DNA of 64,000 nucleotides from Burkholderia sp. USMB20 (GCF_000949135.2 NZ_JTAN02000021.1:434001-498000); one strand, 5' to 3'; counted from the first letter of the stretch, positions 35,453 to 45,625 are shown. Notes: a model not told the origin generated them from the letters alone. Made by a program: numbers and translations.

Positions 35453-36619
35453 GTGAAATCACCCGGACTTGACGCGCGGACCCCAACGCGCCCGCTTCTG
35501 ACACGCATCGCGCCACCGCTTCGGCGCGCCCCGATCGCATTCGCCTGCTGTGCGATTCTTCTCGCGGCTTGCCACTCGCACGAGGCCCCGGCGCCCGAAC
35601 TGCAACCGGTGGTCGCGCTGCCGGTTCATGCGGACGACGGCGCCGTGCAGCGCGTGCTGCCCGCGCAGGTTCAGGCGCGATATTCGACGCCGCTGTCGTT
35701 CCGGGTCGGCGGCAAGATCGTCGAGCGGCGCGTGCGAATCGGCGACACCGTCAAGGCCGGCCAGACCCTCGCGATGCTCGATCCGGCCGATCTGCACAAC
35801 ACGTTGCTGAACGCGCGCGCGCAGCTCGATGCCGCCGAGCATCGCGTCGCCTATGCGAAGCAGCAACTGGATCGCGACCGCGCCCAGGCTCAGGCCAACC
35901 TGATCGCGCCCGCGCAGCTCGAGACAACGCAGGACGCGTATGCATCGGCGGTCGCGCAACGCGATTCCGCGCTCGCGCAAATGGCGCTCGCGGGCGATCA
36001 CCTGCGCTACGCGACGCTGGTCGCGGATCACGACGGCGTCATCACGTCGGAGGATGCCGATACCGGGCAGAACGTCGAGCCCGGCCAGGCGGTGTTTCAT
36101 CTGGACTGGAGCGGCGACCTCGACATCGTCTGCGACGTCGCGGAGCGCGACCTGCGCGATCTCGCGGTCGGCCGCACCGCGCACGTCAGCCTGACGGCAC
36201 TGCCGGGCAAGGTGCTCGACGCACGCGTGCGCGAAGTCGCGGCGGCCGCTGATCCGCAAAGCCGCACCTGGCGCGTGAAGCTGACGCTGGTCGCGCCGGG
36301 GCCGGACGTCCGCTCCGGGATGACCGCCAGCATCTCGTTCGACGGCGCCGCCGACACCGCCGTGGACCACGCGATCACGCTGCCGGCCACCGCACTCTTC
36401 CATCGCGGCGAAGCGCCGGCGGTCTGGGTCATTCGCAAAGGCAGCGACACGCTGGAACTGCGCCCGGTGACGGTCGGACGCTACGACGAGCGTACGGTCA
36501 CGGTCACGTCCGGCCTCGCGGAAAACGAGCGCGTCGTGATGCAAGGCGTCCATACGGTGAGTACCGGCCAGCACGTGCGCGTCGTGCCGCCGCTGCATGC
36601 GGAGGACTTCGCATCATGA
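35453..36619 (+). CDS. RND efflux periplasmic adaptor (membrane fusion protein), lipoprotein
   Basis: The protein starts with a signal sequence ending in a lipobox (ILLAAC), followed by HlyD-type features: a barrel-sandwich segment (FRVGGKIVERRVRIGDTVKAGQ), a coiled-coil hairpin (about residues 100-180), the second lipoyl half (VADHDGVITSEDADTGQNVEPG) and beta-barrel strands. It joins the inner-membrane pump to the outer-membrane channel. I chose GTG 35453, which gives 388 residues; an upstream GTG at 35393 is possible, and neither has a strong ribosome site. Its stop overlaps the pump start (ATGA), so the two are translated together. The divergent TetR controls it. Confidence 0.88.
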   Translation: MKSPGLDARTPTRPLLTRIAPPLRRAPIAFACCAILLAACHSHEAPAPELQPVVALPVHADDGAVQRVLPAQVQARYSTPLSFRVGGKIVERRVRIGDTVKAGQTLAMLDPADLHNTLLNARAQLDAAEHRVAYAKQQLDRDRAQAQANLIAPAQLETTQDAYASAVAQRDSALAQMALAGDHLRYATLVADHDGVITSEDADTGQNVEPGQAVFHLDWSGDLDIVCDVAERDLRDLAVGRTAHVSLTALPGKVLDARVREVAAAADPQSRTWRVKLTLVAPGPDVRSGMTASISFDGAADTAVDHAITLPATALFHRGEAPAVWVIRKGSDTLELRPVTVGRYDERTVTVTSGLAENERVVMQGVHTVSTGQHVRVVPPLHAEDFAS

Positions 36620-39600
36620 ACGCTCCAGAACACCGGTCCTCGACGGACGGTGCGCTCGGCGCACAAAGCGGTGCCGCGTCGCGCGACGACGGCGGTTTCA
36701 ATCTGTCGGCATGGGCGCTGAAGCATCAGCAACTGGTGATCTTCCTGATCGGCCTCGCGACGATCTTCGGCATGATCGGCTATACGCGCCTCGCGCAATC
36801 GGAGGATCCGCCGTTCACGTTCCGCACCATGGTGATCCAGACCTATTGGCCGGGCGCCACCGCGCGCGAAGTGCAGGAACAGGTCACGGACCGGATCGGC
36901 CGCCAGCTCCAGGCCGCGCCTTACGTCGACAACATCAAGAGCTATTCGCGCCCCGGCGAGTCGATGATCTTCTTTGCGATGAAGGATTCGGCGCCGGTCG
37001 ACCAGGTGCCGGAAACCTGGTATCAGGTGCGCAAGAAGGTCGGCGACATCCGGGCGACGCTGCCGAAGGGCACTGTCGGCCCGTTCTTCAACGACGAATT
37101 CGGCGACGTCTATACCAACATCTATGCGCTCGAAGGCGACGGCTACTCGCCCGCGCAACTGCACGATTACGCGGACAAGCTGCGCACCGTGCTGTTGCGC
37201 GTGCCGGGTGTCGCGAAGGTCGACTACTTCGGCGACCCCGCCCAGCACGTATTCGTCGAGATCTCGAACGCGCAACTGACGCGGCTCGCGATCACGCCGC
37301 AGCAGCTCGCGCAGGCCATCGACGCGCAAAACGCCGTCGCACCGGTCGGCACGATCACGACATCGGACGACCGCGTGTTCGTGCGGCCGAGCGGCGCGTT
37401 CAAGGACACGCAGGCGCTCGCCGACATGCTGATCACGGTGAACGGCCGGACGTTCCGGCTCGGCGACGTCGCGAAGGTCACGCGCGGCTACGACGATCCG
37501 CCCGTCACGCAGATGCGTACGAACGGTCACGCGGTGCTCGGCATCGGCGTCACGATGCAAAAAGGCGGTGACGTGATCGACCTCGGCAAGGCGCTCGACG
37601 CGAAGGCAGCCGAGCTCCGGGCCGGCTTGCCGGCCGGACTGAAGCTGGCCGCGGTGTCGAGCATGCCGCATGCCGTCAAGCACTCGGTGGACGATTTCGT
37701 CGAAGCGGTCGGCGAAGCCGTCGCGATCGTGCTCGTCGTCAGCCTCGTGTCGCTGGGCCTGCGCACCGGCATGGTCGTCGTCATCACGATTCCGATCGTG
37801 CTCGCCGTGACGGCACTGTGCATGCACGTGTTCGGCATCGGCCTCGACAAGGTGTCGCTAGGCACGCTCGTGCTCGCGCTGGGGCTGCTGGTGGACGATG
37901 CGATCATCGCCGTCGAAATGATGGCGGTGAAGCTCGAGCAGGGTTGGAGCCGCGCGCGCGCGGCGGCCTTCGCCTACACGAGCACGGCGTTCCCGATGCT
38001 GACCGGCACGCTCGTCACGGTATCCGGCTTCCTGCCGATCGCGCTCGCGAAATCGAGCACCGGCGAATACACGCGGTCGATCTTCGAGGTGTCCGCGATC
38101 TCGCTGATCGTGTCGTGGTTCGCGGCCGTCGTGCTGGTGCCGCTGCTCGGCTACCACATGCTTCCCGAGCAGCAGCATCACGACGCTCATGCACATGGGC
38201 AGGACGTTTATGAAACGGGCTTTTACCGGCGGCTGTCCGGATGGATCTCGGCGTGCATCGAGCGCCGCTGGGTGGTGCTGGGCGTAACGGCCGTGCTGTT
38301 CGCGATCGCGATGGCGGCATTCACGCGCGTGCCACAGCAATTTTTCCCGAACTCGGAGCGCCCCGAGCTGCTGGTCGACCTGCGCCTGCCGGAAGGCGCT
38401 TCGTTCGACGCGACACTGCGTGAGGCCACGCGGCTCGAGAAGGTGCTCGACGGTCGGCCCGAAATCGATCACGTCGTCGATTTCGTCGGCACCGGTGCGC
38501 CGCGCTTCTACCTGCCGCTCGACCAGCAGCTCCAGCAGCCGAACTTCGCGCAGTTCGTGATCACGGCCAAGGACGTCGAATCGCGCGACCGCTTGTCGCA
38601 TTGGCTCGAGTCGACGCTGGCAAGCCGCTTCCCGACCGTGCGCACGCGCGTCGCGCGCCTCGAGAACGGGCCGCCCGTCGGCTTTCCGATCAAGTTCCGC
38701 GTGAGCGGCGACGACATCGCGACCGTTCGCGGCATTGCCGAAAAAGTGGCGGACAAGATGCGCGCCGATGCCCGCACGCGCAACGTGCAGTTCGACTGGG
38801 ACGAGCCGGCGGAGCGATCGGTGTCGTTCGAAATCGATCAACTGAAGGCACGCCAGCTCGGCGTGACGTCGGAAGACGTGTCGAGTTTCCTCGCGATGAC
38901 GCTGTCCGGCTATACGGTCACGCAGTATCGCGAACGCGACAAGCTGATCGACGTCGACCTGCGCGCGCCGAAGCGCGAACGGATCGACCCGTCGCAGCTC
39001 GCCGGCCTGGCGATCCCGACGCCGCACGGCCCGGTGCCGCTCGGCACGATCGGCCACGTGCGCGACACGCTCGAATACGGCGTGATCTGGGAACGCGACC
39101 GCCAGCCGACCGTCACGGTGCAGGCCGACGTTCGTGGCGAAGCGCCGAGCATCGGCGTGACGCGCGCCATCGACGGCACCCTGGCGACGCTGCGCGCCAC
39201 GCTGCCGACCGGCTACCGGATCGAGGTCGGCGGTGCAGCCGAGGAGAGCATGAAGGGCCAGACGTCGATCAACGCGCAGATGCCGCTCATGATCATCGCG
39301 GTGCTGACGCTGCTGATGATCCAGCTCAAGCGCTTCTCGCGCACCTTCATCGTCGTGCTGACGGCCCCGCTCGGCCTGATCGGCGTGGTCGCGGCGCTGC
39401 TGCTGTTCGGCAAGCCGTTCGGCTTCGTCGCGCTGCTCGGCGTGATCGCGATGTTCGGGATCATCATGCGCAACTCGGTGATCCTGGTCGACCAGATCGA
39501 CCAGGACATCGCGGCCGGGCAGCCACGCTTCACCGCGATCGTGGGCGCGACCGTGCGCCGCTTCCGGCCGATCATGCTGACCGCCGCGGCCGCCGTGCTC

Positions 39601-39786
39601 GCGCTGATTCCGCTGTTGCGTTCCGGCTTCTTCGGCCCGATGGCCACCGCGCTGATGGGCGGCATCACGATCGCGACGGTGCTGACCATCTTCTTCCTGC
39701 CGGCCCTCTACGCGACCTGCTTCAAGGTGCGCAGCGACGAACGCGAGTCGCGCGCGATGGACGTCGCGTCCTCGGAGACATGCTGA
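36616..39786 (+). CDS. RND-family efflux transporter, inner-membrane pump
   Basis: The 1056-residue pump has the RND arrangement of two repeats, each with one helix, a large periplasmic loop and a helix bundle. Visible markers are YWPGATAREVQEQV in the porter domain, GLLVDDAIIAVEMM in helix 4 carrying the paired Asp of the proton relay, and FGIIMRNSVILVDQI in the second half. The helix-4 sequence VEMMAVK differs from the usual VEN of AcrB-like pumps and resembles the branch of smaller-substrate RND exporters common in proteobacteria. It overlaps the adaptor gene (ATGA) and the outer-membrane factor gene (TGATG), giving a tight tripartite operon under the TetR at 34346. Confidence 0.93.
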   Translation: MNAPEHRSSTDGALGAQSGAASRDDGGFNLSAWALKHQQLVIFLIGLATIFGMIGYTRLAQSEDPPFTFRTMVIQTYWPGATAREVQEQVTDRIGRQLQAAPYVDNIKSYSRPGESMIFFAMKDSAPVDQVPETWYQVRKKVGDIRATLPKGTVGPFFNDEFGDVYTNIYALEGDGYSPAQLHDYADKLRTVLLRVPGVAKVDYFGDPAQHVFVEISNAQLTRLAITPQQLAQAIDAQNAVAPVGTITTSDDRVFVRPSGAFKDTQALADMLITVNGRTFRLGDVAKVTRGYDDPPVTQMRTNGHAVLGIGVTMQKGGDVIDLGKALDAKAAELRAGLPAGLKLAAVSSMPHAVKHSVDDFVEAVGEAVAIVLVVSLVSLGLRTGMVVVITIPIVLAVTALCMHVFGIGLDKVSLGTLVLALGLLVDDAIIAVEMMAVKLEQGWSRARAAAFAYTSTAFPMLTGTLVTVSGFLPIALAKSSTGEYTRSIFEVSAISLIVSWFAAVVLVPLLGYHMLPEQQHHDAHAHGQDVYETGFYRRLSGWISACIERRWVVLGVTAVLFAIAMAAFTRVPQQFFPNSERPELLVDLRLPEGASFDATLREATRLEKVLDGRPEIDHVVDFVGTGAPRFYLPLDQQLQQPNFAQFVITAKDVESRDRLSHWLESTLASRFPTVRTRVARLENGPPVGFPIKFRVSGDDIATVRGIAEKVADKMRADARTRNVQFDWDEPAERSVSFEIDQLKARQLGVTSEDVSSFLAMTLSGYTVTQYRERDKLIDVDLRAPKRERIDPSQLAGLAIPTPHGPVPLGTIGHVRDTLEYGVIWERDRQPTVTVQADVRGEAPSIGVTRAIDGTLATLRATLPTGYRIEVGGAAEESMKGQTSINAQMPLMIIAVLTLLMIQLKRFSRTFIVVLTAPLGLIGVVAALLLFGKPFGFVALLGVIAMFGIIMRNSVILVDQIDQDIAAGQPRFTAIVGATVRRFRPIMLTAAAAVLALIPLLRSGFFGPMATALMGGITIATVLTIFFLPALYATCFKVRSDERESRAMDVASSETC

Positions 39787-41252
39787 TGAAATTTCCCCTT
39801 ACCACATCGGTGCTCGCCGCGAGCGCGGCGCTCTGCCTGAGCGGCTGTGCAATGGCCCCGAGCAGCACGCCGCCCGCGATGCCGTCGCCGGCGCACTACG
39901 GCGCGACGCCTCAGGCGCCGCGCACCGCCGAAGCGGCAGGCGTCGCGCAGCAGTTCGACGTCGGCGCCGCGCCCGTCCCGCAATGGTGGCGCCTGTATCG
40001 GTCCAGCGCGCTCGACGCGCTGGTCGACGAAGGCCTGCGCGCGAACCCGACGCTGGCCGCGGCGGAAAAGACGCTCGCCGCCGCGCAGGAGGAGCTGCGC
40101 GCGCAGATCGGCGCGTCGACGCTGCCGTCGATCGACGCGAACGCGCAGGTGGCCCGCACGCGCACACCGGACATCTCCGGCGCGGGCGCGCAAAGCCTGC
40201 GCTACAACGTCTTCGTCGGACAACTGCAGGCGCATTACACCTTCGACCTGTTCGGTGCCACGCGATATGCGAACGAGGCGAGCGCCGCGCGCGTCGACGT
40301 GCGCGGTTGCGAGCTCGAAGCGGCAAGGCGTGCGCTGGCGGCCAACATCGTCGGCACCGCCATCCGCGCCGCGACGCTCGACCGCCAGATCCTGCTGACG
40401 GAGCGCCTGGTCGCCGTTGCCGAGGCATCCGCGCTCGAAGACCAGCAGCGTTACGTGCTCGGCGCGGTGTCCCACGTGCAGTCGCTGGCGTCGACGCAAG
40501 GTGCGGCGTCGCTCGCCGCGACGCTGCCGCCGCTGCGCCAGCAGCGTGCGAGCGCGGTTCACGCGCTGGCGATCCTGCTGGGCCGCACGCCCGACGCGCC
40601 ACCGCCGGTCCCCTCCTTCACCGGACTGTCGCTGCCGGAACACGTGCCCGTGGTCGTGCCGTCCGACCTGCTGAAGGCACGGCCGGACATCCGCGCGGCC
40701 GCGGCAGCCGTGAAAGCGGCATCGGCGGACGTCGGCGAGGCGACCGCCCAGTTGTTCCCGAGCCTGTCGCTCACCGCGACGATGGGGCGCGGCGGCTTCA
40801 GCTGGCCAGCGCTGTTGTCGGGTGCGGGCGGGCTGTGGGCCGTCGGCGCCGGGCTGTCGCAGCCGATCTTCCACGGCGGTGCGCTGCTGGCTCACCGGCG
40901 GGCGTCGCGCGATGCGTACGACGCCGCGGTGCTGCAGTACAAGGCGGCGGTGCTGTCCGCATTCGGCGATGTCGCCGATTCGCTCGCCGCGCTGGACAAC
41001 GACGCGCAAGGACTGGCCGCGAACGAACTCGCGGCGCGCGCGGCAGGCGAGGCTTTCCACGAAACGGCGCAACGCCGCACATTGGGTGCCGTTCCGATGT
41101 CCGCGCAACGGTCGAGCGAACAGCTCTATCTGAACGCGGAACTCGATGCGGTGCGTGCCGCGAGCCGCCGGATGACCGATACCGCGGCGCTGCTGCAGGC
41201 AATGGGCGAACTGCCGCCCGCCACCGGCACGACGGTCGCGGCCCGGCAATAG
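39786..41252 (+). CDS. Outer-membrane efflux factor, NodT family lipoprotein
   Basis: The 488-residue protein has a lipoprotein signal (AALCLSGCAM) and the two-fold TolC-like repeat: PQWWRLYRSSALDALVDEGL starts the first half, the second contains LLKARPDIRAAAAAVKAASA and FPSLSLTATMG. It forms the outer-membrane tunnel of the tripartite pump. The ATG at 39786 shares bases with the pump's stop codon (TGATG), indicating coupled translation. It closes the efflux operon; the pqi genes begin 129 bases later. Confidence 0.92.
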   Translation: MKFPLTTSVLAASAALCLSGCAMAPSSTPPAMPSPAHYGATPQAPRTAEAAGVAQQFDVGAAPVPQWWRLYRSSALDALVDEGLRANPTLAAAEKTLAAAQEELRAQIGASTLPSIDANAQVARTRTPDISGAGAQSLRYNVFVGQLQAHYTFDLFGATRYANEASAARVDVRGCELEAARRALAANIVGTAIRAATLDRQILLTERLVAVAEASALEDQQRYVLGAVSHVQSLASTQGAASLAATLPPLRQQRASAVHALAILLGRTPDAPPPVPSFTGLSLPEHVPVVVPSDLLKARPDIRAAAAAVKAASADVGEATAQLFPSLSLTATMGRGGFSWPALLSGAGGLWAVGAGLSQPIFHGGALLAHRRASRDAYDAAVLQYKAAVLSAFGDVADSLAALDNDAQGLAANELAARAAGEAFHETAQRRTLGAVPMSAQRSSEQLYLNAELDAVRAASRRMTDTAALLQAMGELPPATGTTVAARQ

Positions 41253-41381
41253 CCGCTGCTTGCGTCGATGGACCGGCTGCGCGCCTTCGGGCCGCACCGG
41301 TCCGCAATCTCGAAGCCCGATGCCCGGCGTACCGTGCATCGCGCGGCGCCGCGCCTTCATTACCCGCATGGTTGATTCCCG

Positions 41382-42716
41382 ATGAAATCCGACAACCTGG
41401 TCGCCTGCCACGAATGCGACCTGCTGATTCAGCGTCCGCCGCGCCTGCGCGCGCTGACGGCGCACTGCCCGAGATGCCACGCTCGCGTGAGCGGTGCGGC
41501 GCACGGCCGCCGCTCGCTCGACCGGCTGTGCGCATTGACGGTCGCCGCGCTGGTGACGTGTTGCGTCGCGCAGGCCTTTCCGATCGTCGCGCTCGATGCG
41601 GCCGGCATCGCGTCGCATGCGACGCTCGGTGACGCGGTTCGCGCGCTATGGTCGAACGGTCAGCCGCTGGTGGCCGCGCTCGTGTTCTGCACGACGATGC
41701 TGTTTCCGATACTGGAGCTGGCCGCATGGATGTACCTGCTCGTGCCGTTGCGCGCGGGCCGCGTACCGCGCCACTTCGCGCAAGTGCTGCGCGGCATTCA
41801 CCGATTGCGGCCGTGGAGCATGGTCGAGGTGCTGATGCTCGGCGTGCTCATCACGATCGTCAAACTGACGAGCCTCGCACACGTGCTTGCCGGGCCCGCG
41901 CTATTCGCGTTCGCCGGGCTTACCGTGATGCTCTGCGTGCTGTCGACGATCGAACCGGCCCGACTGTGGGAAGCGCACGACGAACTCGTCGCACTGCGGC
42001 CAGGCGATGCCGACCGTACGAAACCGCCCCGCCCCGACACGACGCGACATGCTGCGCCCCGGGCCGCGGAAAGCAGCGGATCGGCGGGCATGACGGCCCG
42101 CGCCGCGGGATGGATCGCCTGTCACCTCTGCGCGCGCGTGCAGCCGGCACACACATGCGGCGAGCGCTGCACGCGCTGCGGATCGCCGCTGCACGCGCGC
42201 CGTCCGCACAGCATCGCGCGCACGGGCGCGCTCGTCGCTGCCGCTGCGTTGCTCTATATCCCGGCGAACCTGTTGCCCGTCATGCACGCGACCTCGCTCG
42301 GCCGGGCCGAGGACGACACGATCCTCGGCGGTGTCGCGTACTTCTGGACGTCCGGCGACTGGGCGCTCGCCGTCATCGTGTTCATCGCGAGTGTGCTCGT
42401 GCCGATGCTCAAACTTGCGGCCCTCGCATTCCAGGCGATCGCCGCCCATCGCGGCGTGCAATGGCGGCCGCTCGAACGAGCCCGGCTGCATCGGCTGGTC
42501 GAGCGCGTGGGCCGCTGGTCGATGCTCGACGTATTCGTCGTGGCGCTCACGATCGCGCTCGTGCATTTCGGCTCGCTCGCCGACATCACGCCCGGCCCCG
42601 GCGCGCTCGCGTTCGGCGCCGTGGTCGTGCTGACCATGTGCGCGTCGATGCAGTTCGATCCTCGGCTCATCTGGGACGGCGCGCCCCGCCCCGCCGCCGC
42701 CCATCACCAACCTTGA
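41382..42716 (+). CDS. pqiA: Paraquat-inducible protein A-type membrane protein
   Basis: The 444-residue protein has two PqiA modules. Each begins with a zinc-ribbon-like Cys pattern (CHECDLL and CPRCHARV; CHLCARV and CGERCTRCGSPLHAR) followed by four hydrophobic segments. PqiA proteins work with PqiB and PqiC in moving lipids across the envelope and supporting membrane integrity. The adjacent pqiB-like gene starts 40 bases downstream, and a pqiC-like gene completes the set. The module lies directly after the RND operon on the same strand, so it may be expressed from the same promoter. Confidence 0.88.
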   Translation: MKSDNLVACHECDLLIQRPPRLRALTAHCPRCHARVSGAAHGRRSLDRLCALTVAALVTCCVAQAFPIVALDAAGIASHATLGDAVRALWSNGQPLVAALVFCTTMLFPILELAAWMYLLVPLRAGRVPRHFAQVLRGIHRLRPWSMVEVLMLGVLITIVKLTSLAHVLAGPALFAFAGLTVMLCVLSTIEPARLWEAHDELVALRPGDADRTKPPRPDTTRHAAPRAAESSGSAGMTARAAGWIACHLCARVQPAHTCGERCTRCGSPLHARRPHSIARTGALVAAAALLYIPANLLPVMHATSLGRAEDDTILGGVAYFWTSGDWALAVIVFIASVLVPMLKLAALAFQAIAAHRGVQWRPLERARLHRLVERVGRWSMLDVFVVALTIALVHFGSLADITPGPGALAFGAVVVLTMCASMQFDPRLIWDGAPRPAAAHHQP

Positions 42717-42755
42717 ACCGGCGCAAGCGCCCGCTTTATTTCGAATTCCAAAACG

Positions 42756-44351
42756 ATGTCTTCTTTCGATTTCTCGCCACCCGAGATCCGGCCGCGCAGC
42801 CGCTGGATCCCGTCTCTCGTCTGGATCGTGCCGCTCGTTTGCGCGCTGATCGGGCTGTCGCTCGTGATCCGGACCGTCACCGCCAACGGTCCGGCGATCA
42901 CGGTCACGTTCGCCAACGCCGAGGGCCTCGAAGCCGGCAAGACCAAGGTCCGCTACAAGGACGTCGATATCGGCTCCGTCCAGACCATCACGCTCACCCC
43001 TGATTTCAAGCGCGTGGTCGTCGGCATTCAGCTGACGCACGACGCCGCGCGCTTCGCGAACCGCGACACGCGCTTCTGGGTCGTTCGACCGCGCGTCGGT
43101 GCCACCGGCATTTCCGGCCTCGGCACGCTGCTCTCCGGCGCATTCATCGGCGCGGATCTTGGCCGCTCGTCGCAGAAGCAGACCGATTTCACCGGTCTCG
43201 AGACGCCGCCCGCCGTCACCACGGACCAGCAGGGCCGACGCTTTCTGCTGCACGGCGACTCGCTGGGCTCGGTCGACATCGGCTCGCCGGTGTTCTACCG
43301 GCATGTGCAGGTCGGTCAGGTCGTGGGATTCTCGCTCGACAAGGACGGTACCGGCGTCGACGTTCAGGCGTTCGTGAAAGCGCCCTACGACAAGTACGTC
43401 AGCGTCAATACGCGCTGGTGGCACGCGAGCGGCGTGGATCTTCGGCTCGATTCGAGCGGCCTGAAACTCAACACGCAGTCGCTGGCGACCGTGATCGTCG
43501 GCGGTCTCGCGTTTCAGTCGCCGCCCGGACAAGCGGACGCGCCGCAGGCAGCCGACAACACGCCGTTCCGGCTCGCCCCCGACGAAGCCGACGCGATGCG
43601 CGACCCCGACGGCACGCCGCTGATGGTCGTCATGCGCTTCGACCAGTCGCTGCGCGGGCTGTCGGTCGGCGCGCCGGTCGATCTGCGGGGCATCGTGCTC
43701 GGTCAGGTCACGAACATCGGGATCGAGTACAACGAACACACGCGCAACTTCAGCATGAAGGTCGCGATGGCGCTGTATCCGTCGCGACTGAGCCGACACA
43801 GCGATACGGCGCTGCCCGCGCCCGATACGGCCGGCGGCCACGAACTGCTCGAGCACCTGGTGCTCCAGGGGCTGCGCGGGCAGTTGCGTACCGGCAGCCT
43901 GCTGACCGGTCAGCTCTATGTGGCGCTCGACATGTTCCCGAAGGCGCCGCACGCGAGCGTGGACGCGCGCCGCACGCCGGTGGAACTGCCGACCGTGCCC
44001 AACACGCTCGACGAACTGCAGGTGCAGATCGCCGACATCGCGCGCAAGCTCGATCAGGTGCCGTTCGACCGGATCGGCAACAATCTGAACGGCGCGCTCG
44101 CGCATGCGAACCAGTTGTTCGGTCACCTCGATGAGCAGGTCGTGCCGCAGGCGCGCGACACGCTGGCCGCCGCGCAACGCACGTTCAGCGCGGCAGAGTC
44201 GACGTTGGGGCAGAATTCGCCGATGCAGTCGGACGTTCATGAGGCGATGCAGTCGCTCACGCAAACGCTGCAGTCGTTGAATGCGCTTGCGGACTATCTG
44301 GAACGTCATCCCGAATCGCTGCTGTTCGGCAAGAAGGGAGACCGCCAATGA
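42756..44351 (+). CDS. pqiB: PqiB-type MCE-domain protein
   Basis: The 531-residue protein has one N-terminal membrane helix (SLVWIVPLVCALIGLSLVIR) and successive MCE/MlaD domains (ITVTFANAEGLEAGKTKVRY, SLGSVDIGSPVFYRHVQVGQ, LRGLSVGAPVDLRGIVLGQV), with a helical C-terminal region including LDELQVQIADIARKL. E. coli PqiB is similar in length, has three MCE domains, and forms a hexameric needle that carries lipid across the periplasm. The pqiC-like gene overlaps its end (ATGA), so the two are translated together. Confidence 0.9.
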   Translation: MSSFDFSPPEIRPRSRWIPSLVWIVPLVCALIGLSLVIRTVTANGPAITVTFANAEGLEAGKTKVRYKDVDIGSVQTITLTPDFKRVVVGIQLTHDAARFANRDTRFWVVRPRVGATGISGLGTLLSGAFIGADLGRSSQKQTDFTGLETPPAVTTDQQGRRFLLHGDSLGSVDIGSPVFYRHVQVGQVVGFSLDKDGTGVDVQAFVKAPYDKYVSVNTRWWHASGVDLRLDSSGLKLNTQSLATVIVGGLAFQSPPGQADAPQAADNTPFRLAPDEADAMRDPDGTPLMVVMRFDQSLRGLSVGAPVDLRGIVLGQVTNIGIEYNEHTRNFSMKVAMALYPSRLSRHSDTALPAPDTAGGHELLEHLVLQGLRGQLRTGSLLTGQLYVALDMFPKAPHASVDARRTPVELPTVPNTLDELQVQIADIARKLDQVPFDRIGNNLNGALAHANQLFGHLDEQVVPQARDTLAAAQRTFSAAESTLGQNSPMQSDVHEAMQSLTQTLQSLNALADYLERHPESLLFGKKGDRQ

Positions 44352-45049
44352 AAGCGCGTTCGTTCGGTCGTCTCCGTATGCCGGCGCGCATCGCGACGTC
44401 CGTCGCACTCGCGGTGCTGAGCGCGTGCGCGTCGCCGCCGGTGCATTTCCATACCCTCGCGGTGGCGGACGATGCGGGTGCCGCGGCCGCCGCATCGCAT
44501 CCCGCCTGGCTGATCGACATCCAGGCCGTGCACGTCGTGGCGCCTGCGGACGGCAACCGGCTCGTCGTGCAACGCGGCCCCGATCGGGCCGACATCCTGG
44601 AGCAGGAGCGCTGGGCCGCGCCGCTCGGCGACGAGATGCGCGGCGGACTGTCGACGCGCGTCGCGTCCCGGCTCGGCACGATCGATGTTCATCGCGTCGC
44701 CCACCCGGACGGCGCGCCCGTCTACCGGGTCGCGGTGGACGTCCAGCGAATCGAATCCTGGCCGGCATCGCACGTGCTGCTCGATGCGACGTGGAGTGTG
44801 AGTTCCGGGTCCGGACAGCCGGCACTGACGTGCCGCAGCATCGTTCGGTCCGGTGCGTCGACGGGCTACGAAGCACTCGTCGACGCGCAGCGTCGCGCGC
44901 TCGATGCGCTCGCGCTCGGGATCGCCGCGGGCATTCGCGCGGCGGCCGCGCATGCCGCGCCGCCGGCCGATTGCCGCGCGGGCGCACCCGGGCGCCCGAT
45001 CACGCCCCCCGCTGTCGATCGCGGCGCGCCGGACGCGCTCGACGATTGA
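44348..45049 (+). CDS. pqiC: PqiC-type ABC-transport auxiliary lipoprotein
   Basis: This 233-residue protein has a lipoprotein signal (LAVLSACASPPVHF) and the fold of the YmbA/PqiC auxiliary component: FHTLAVADD near the mature N-terminus, DNRLVVQRGPDRADIL-type strand, ERWAAPLGDEM and a C-terminal helix. It anchors the PqiB tunnel at the outer membrane. The start overlaps pqiB (ATGA at 44348-44351). Confidence 0.87.
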   Translation: MKARSFGRLRMPARIATSVALAVLSACASPPVHFHTLAVADDAGAAAAASHPAWLIDIQAVHVVAPADGNRLVVQRGPDRADILEQERWAAPLGDEMRGGLSTRVASRLGTIDVHRVAHPDGAPVYRVAVDVQRIESWPASHVLLDATWSVSSGSGQPALTCRSIVRSGASTGYEALVDAQRRALDALALGIAAGIRAAAAHAAPPADCRAGAPGRPITPPAVDRGAPDALDD

Positions 45050-45130
45050 ATCTGCGCCGTGACGACGCGACATTTCCCGCGGCGCGATATCGCGCCGCTT
45101 CAGCCCTTTCCACTGCACGGACAGCCCAGG

Positions 45131-45625
45131 ATGAAACCCGCCCGCCTCACCCGTATGCAGCGCCGGCTCGACACCCGCGAACGGCTCATCGCCGCCGCTC
45201 GCGAATGCTTCATCGCGAACGGCTTCGCCGATACGACCGTCGAGCACATCGTCGAACGCGCTGGCTATACGCGCGGCGCGTACTATGCGAACTTCGGGCA
45301 CAAGCGCGAGCTGTTGATCGAAATCCTGCGTCGCGACCGCCCGAAATTACTGGCGAAAATGCGGCCGGCAGCGCATGAGCACCGAGGCTCCCACACCGCC
45401 GGCTCCGCAGACATCGCCGCCGGCTGGGAATGTTTCCCGCTGTGGGTCGAGGTGCACCTGTACGCGCTGCGCGATGCCGGGATCCGGCAGATCGTCGACC
45501 GGCTGCACGCCGAGCCGGCGCCGCCGGCTGCGGCGAGCGATACGGCAGACGCGTCGGAGCGCATGCCATCGTCGGCCGAATGCGCGGCAGTGCTCGGCGT
45601 TGCGCTGATGCGTGCCGGTGCGTAG
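45131..45625 (+). CDS. TetR-family regulator, short
   Basis: The N-terminal DNA-binding region is clear: LDTRERLIAAARECFIANGF, TTVEHIVERAGYTRGAYYANF, KRELLIEIL. From ATG 45131 the product has only 164 residues, about 30-40 fewer than a typical TetR, and the effector domain ends soon after a Ala/Pro-rich stretch. An upstream GTG at 45059 would add 24 residues. In the same frame beyond the TAG at 45623 the codons continue open for about 35 more residues, so a nonsense truncation is possible. It follows pqiC on the same strand and converges with the next TetR gene. Confidence 0.72.
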   Translation: MKPARLTRMQRRLDTRERLIAAARECFIANGFADTTVEHIVERAGYTRGAYYANFGHKRELLIEILRRDRPKLLAKMRPAAHEHRGSHTAGSADIAAGWECFPLWVEVHLYALRDAGIRQIVDRLHAEPAPPAAASDTADASERMPSSAECAAVLGVALMRAGA

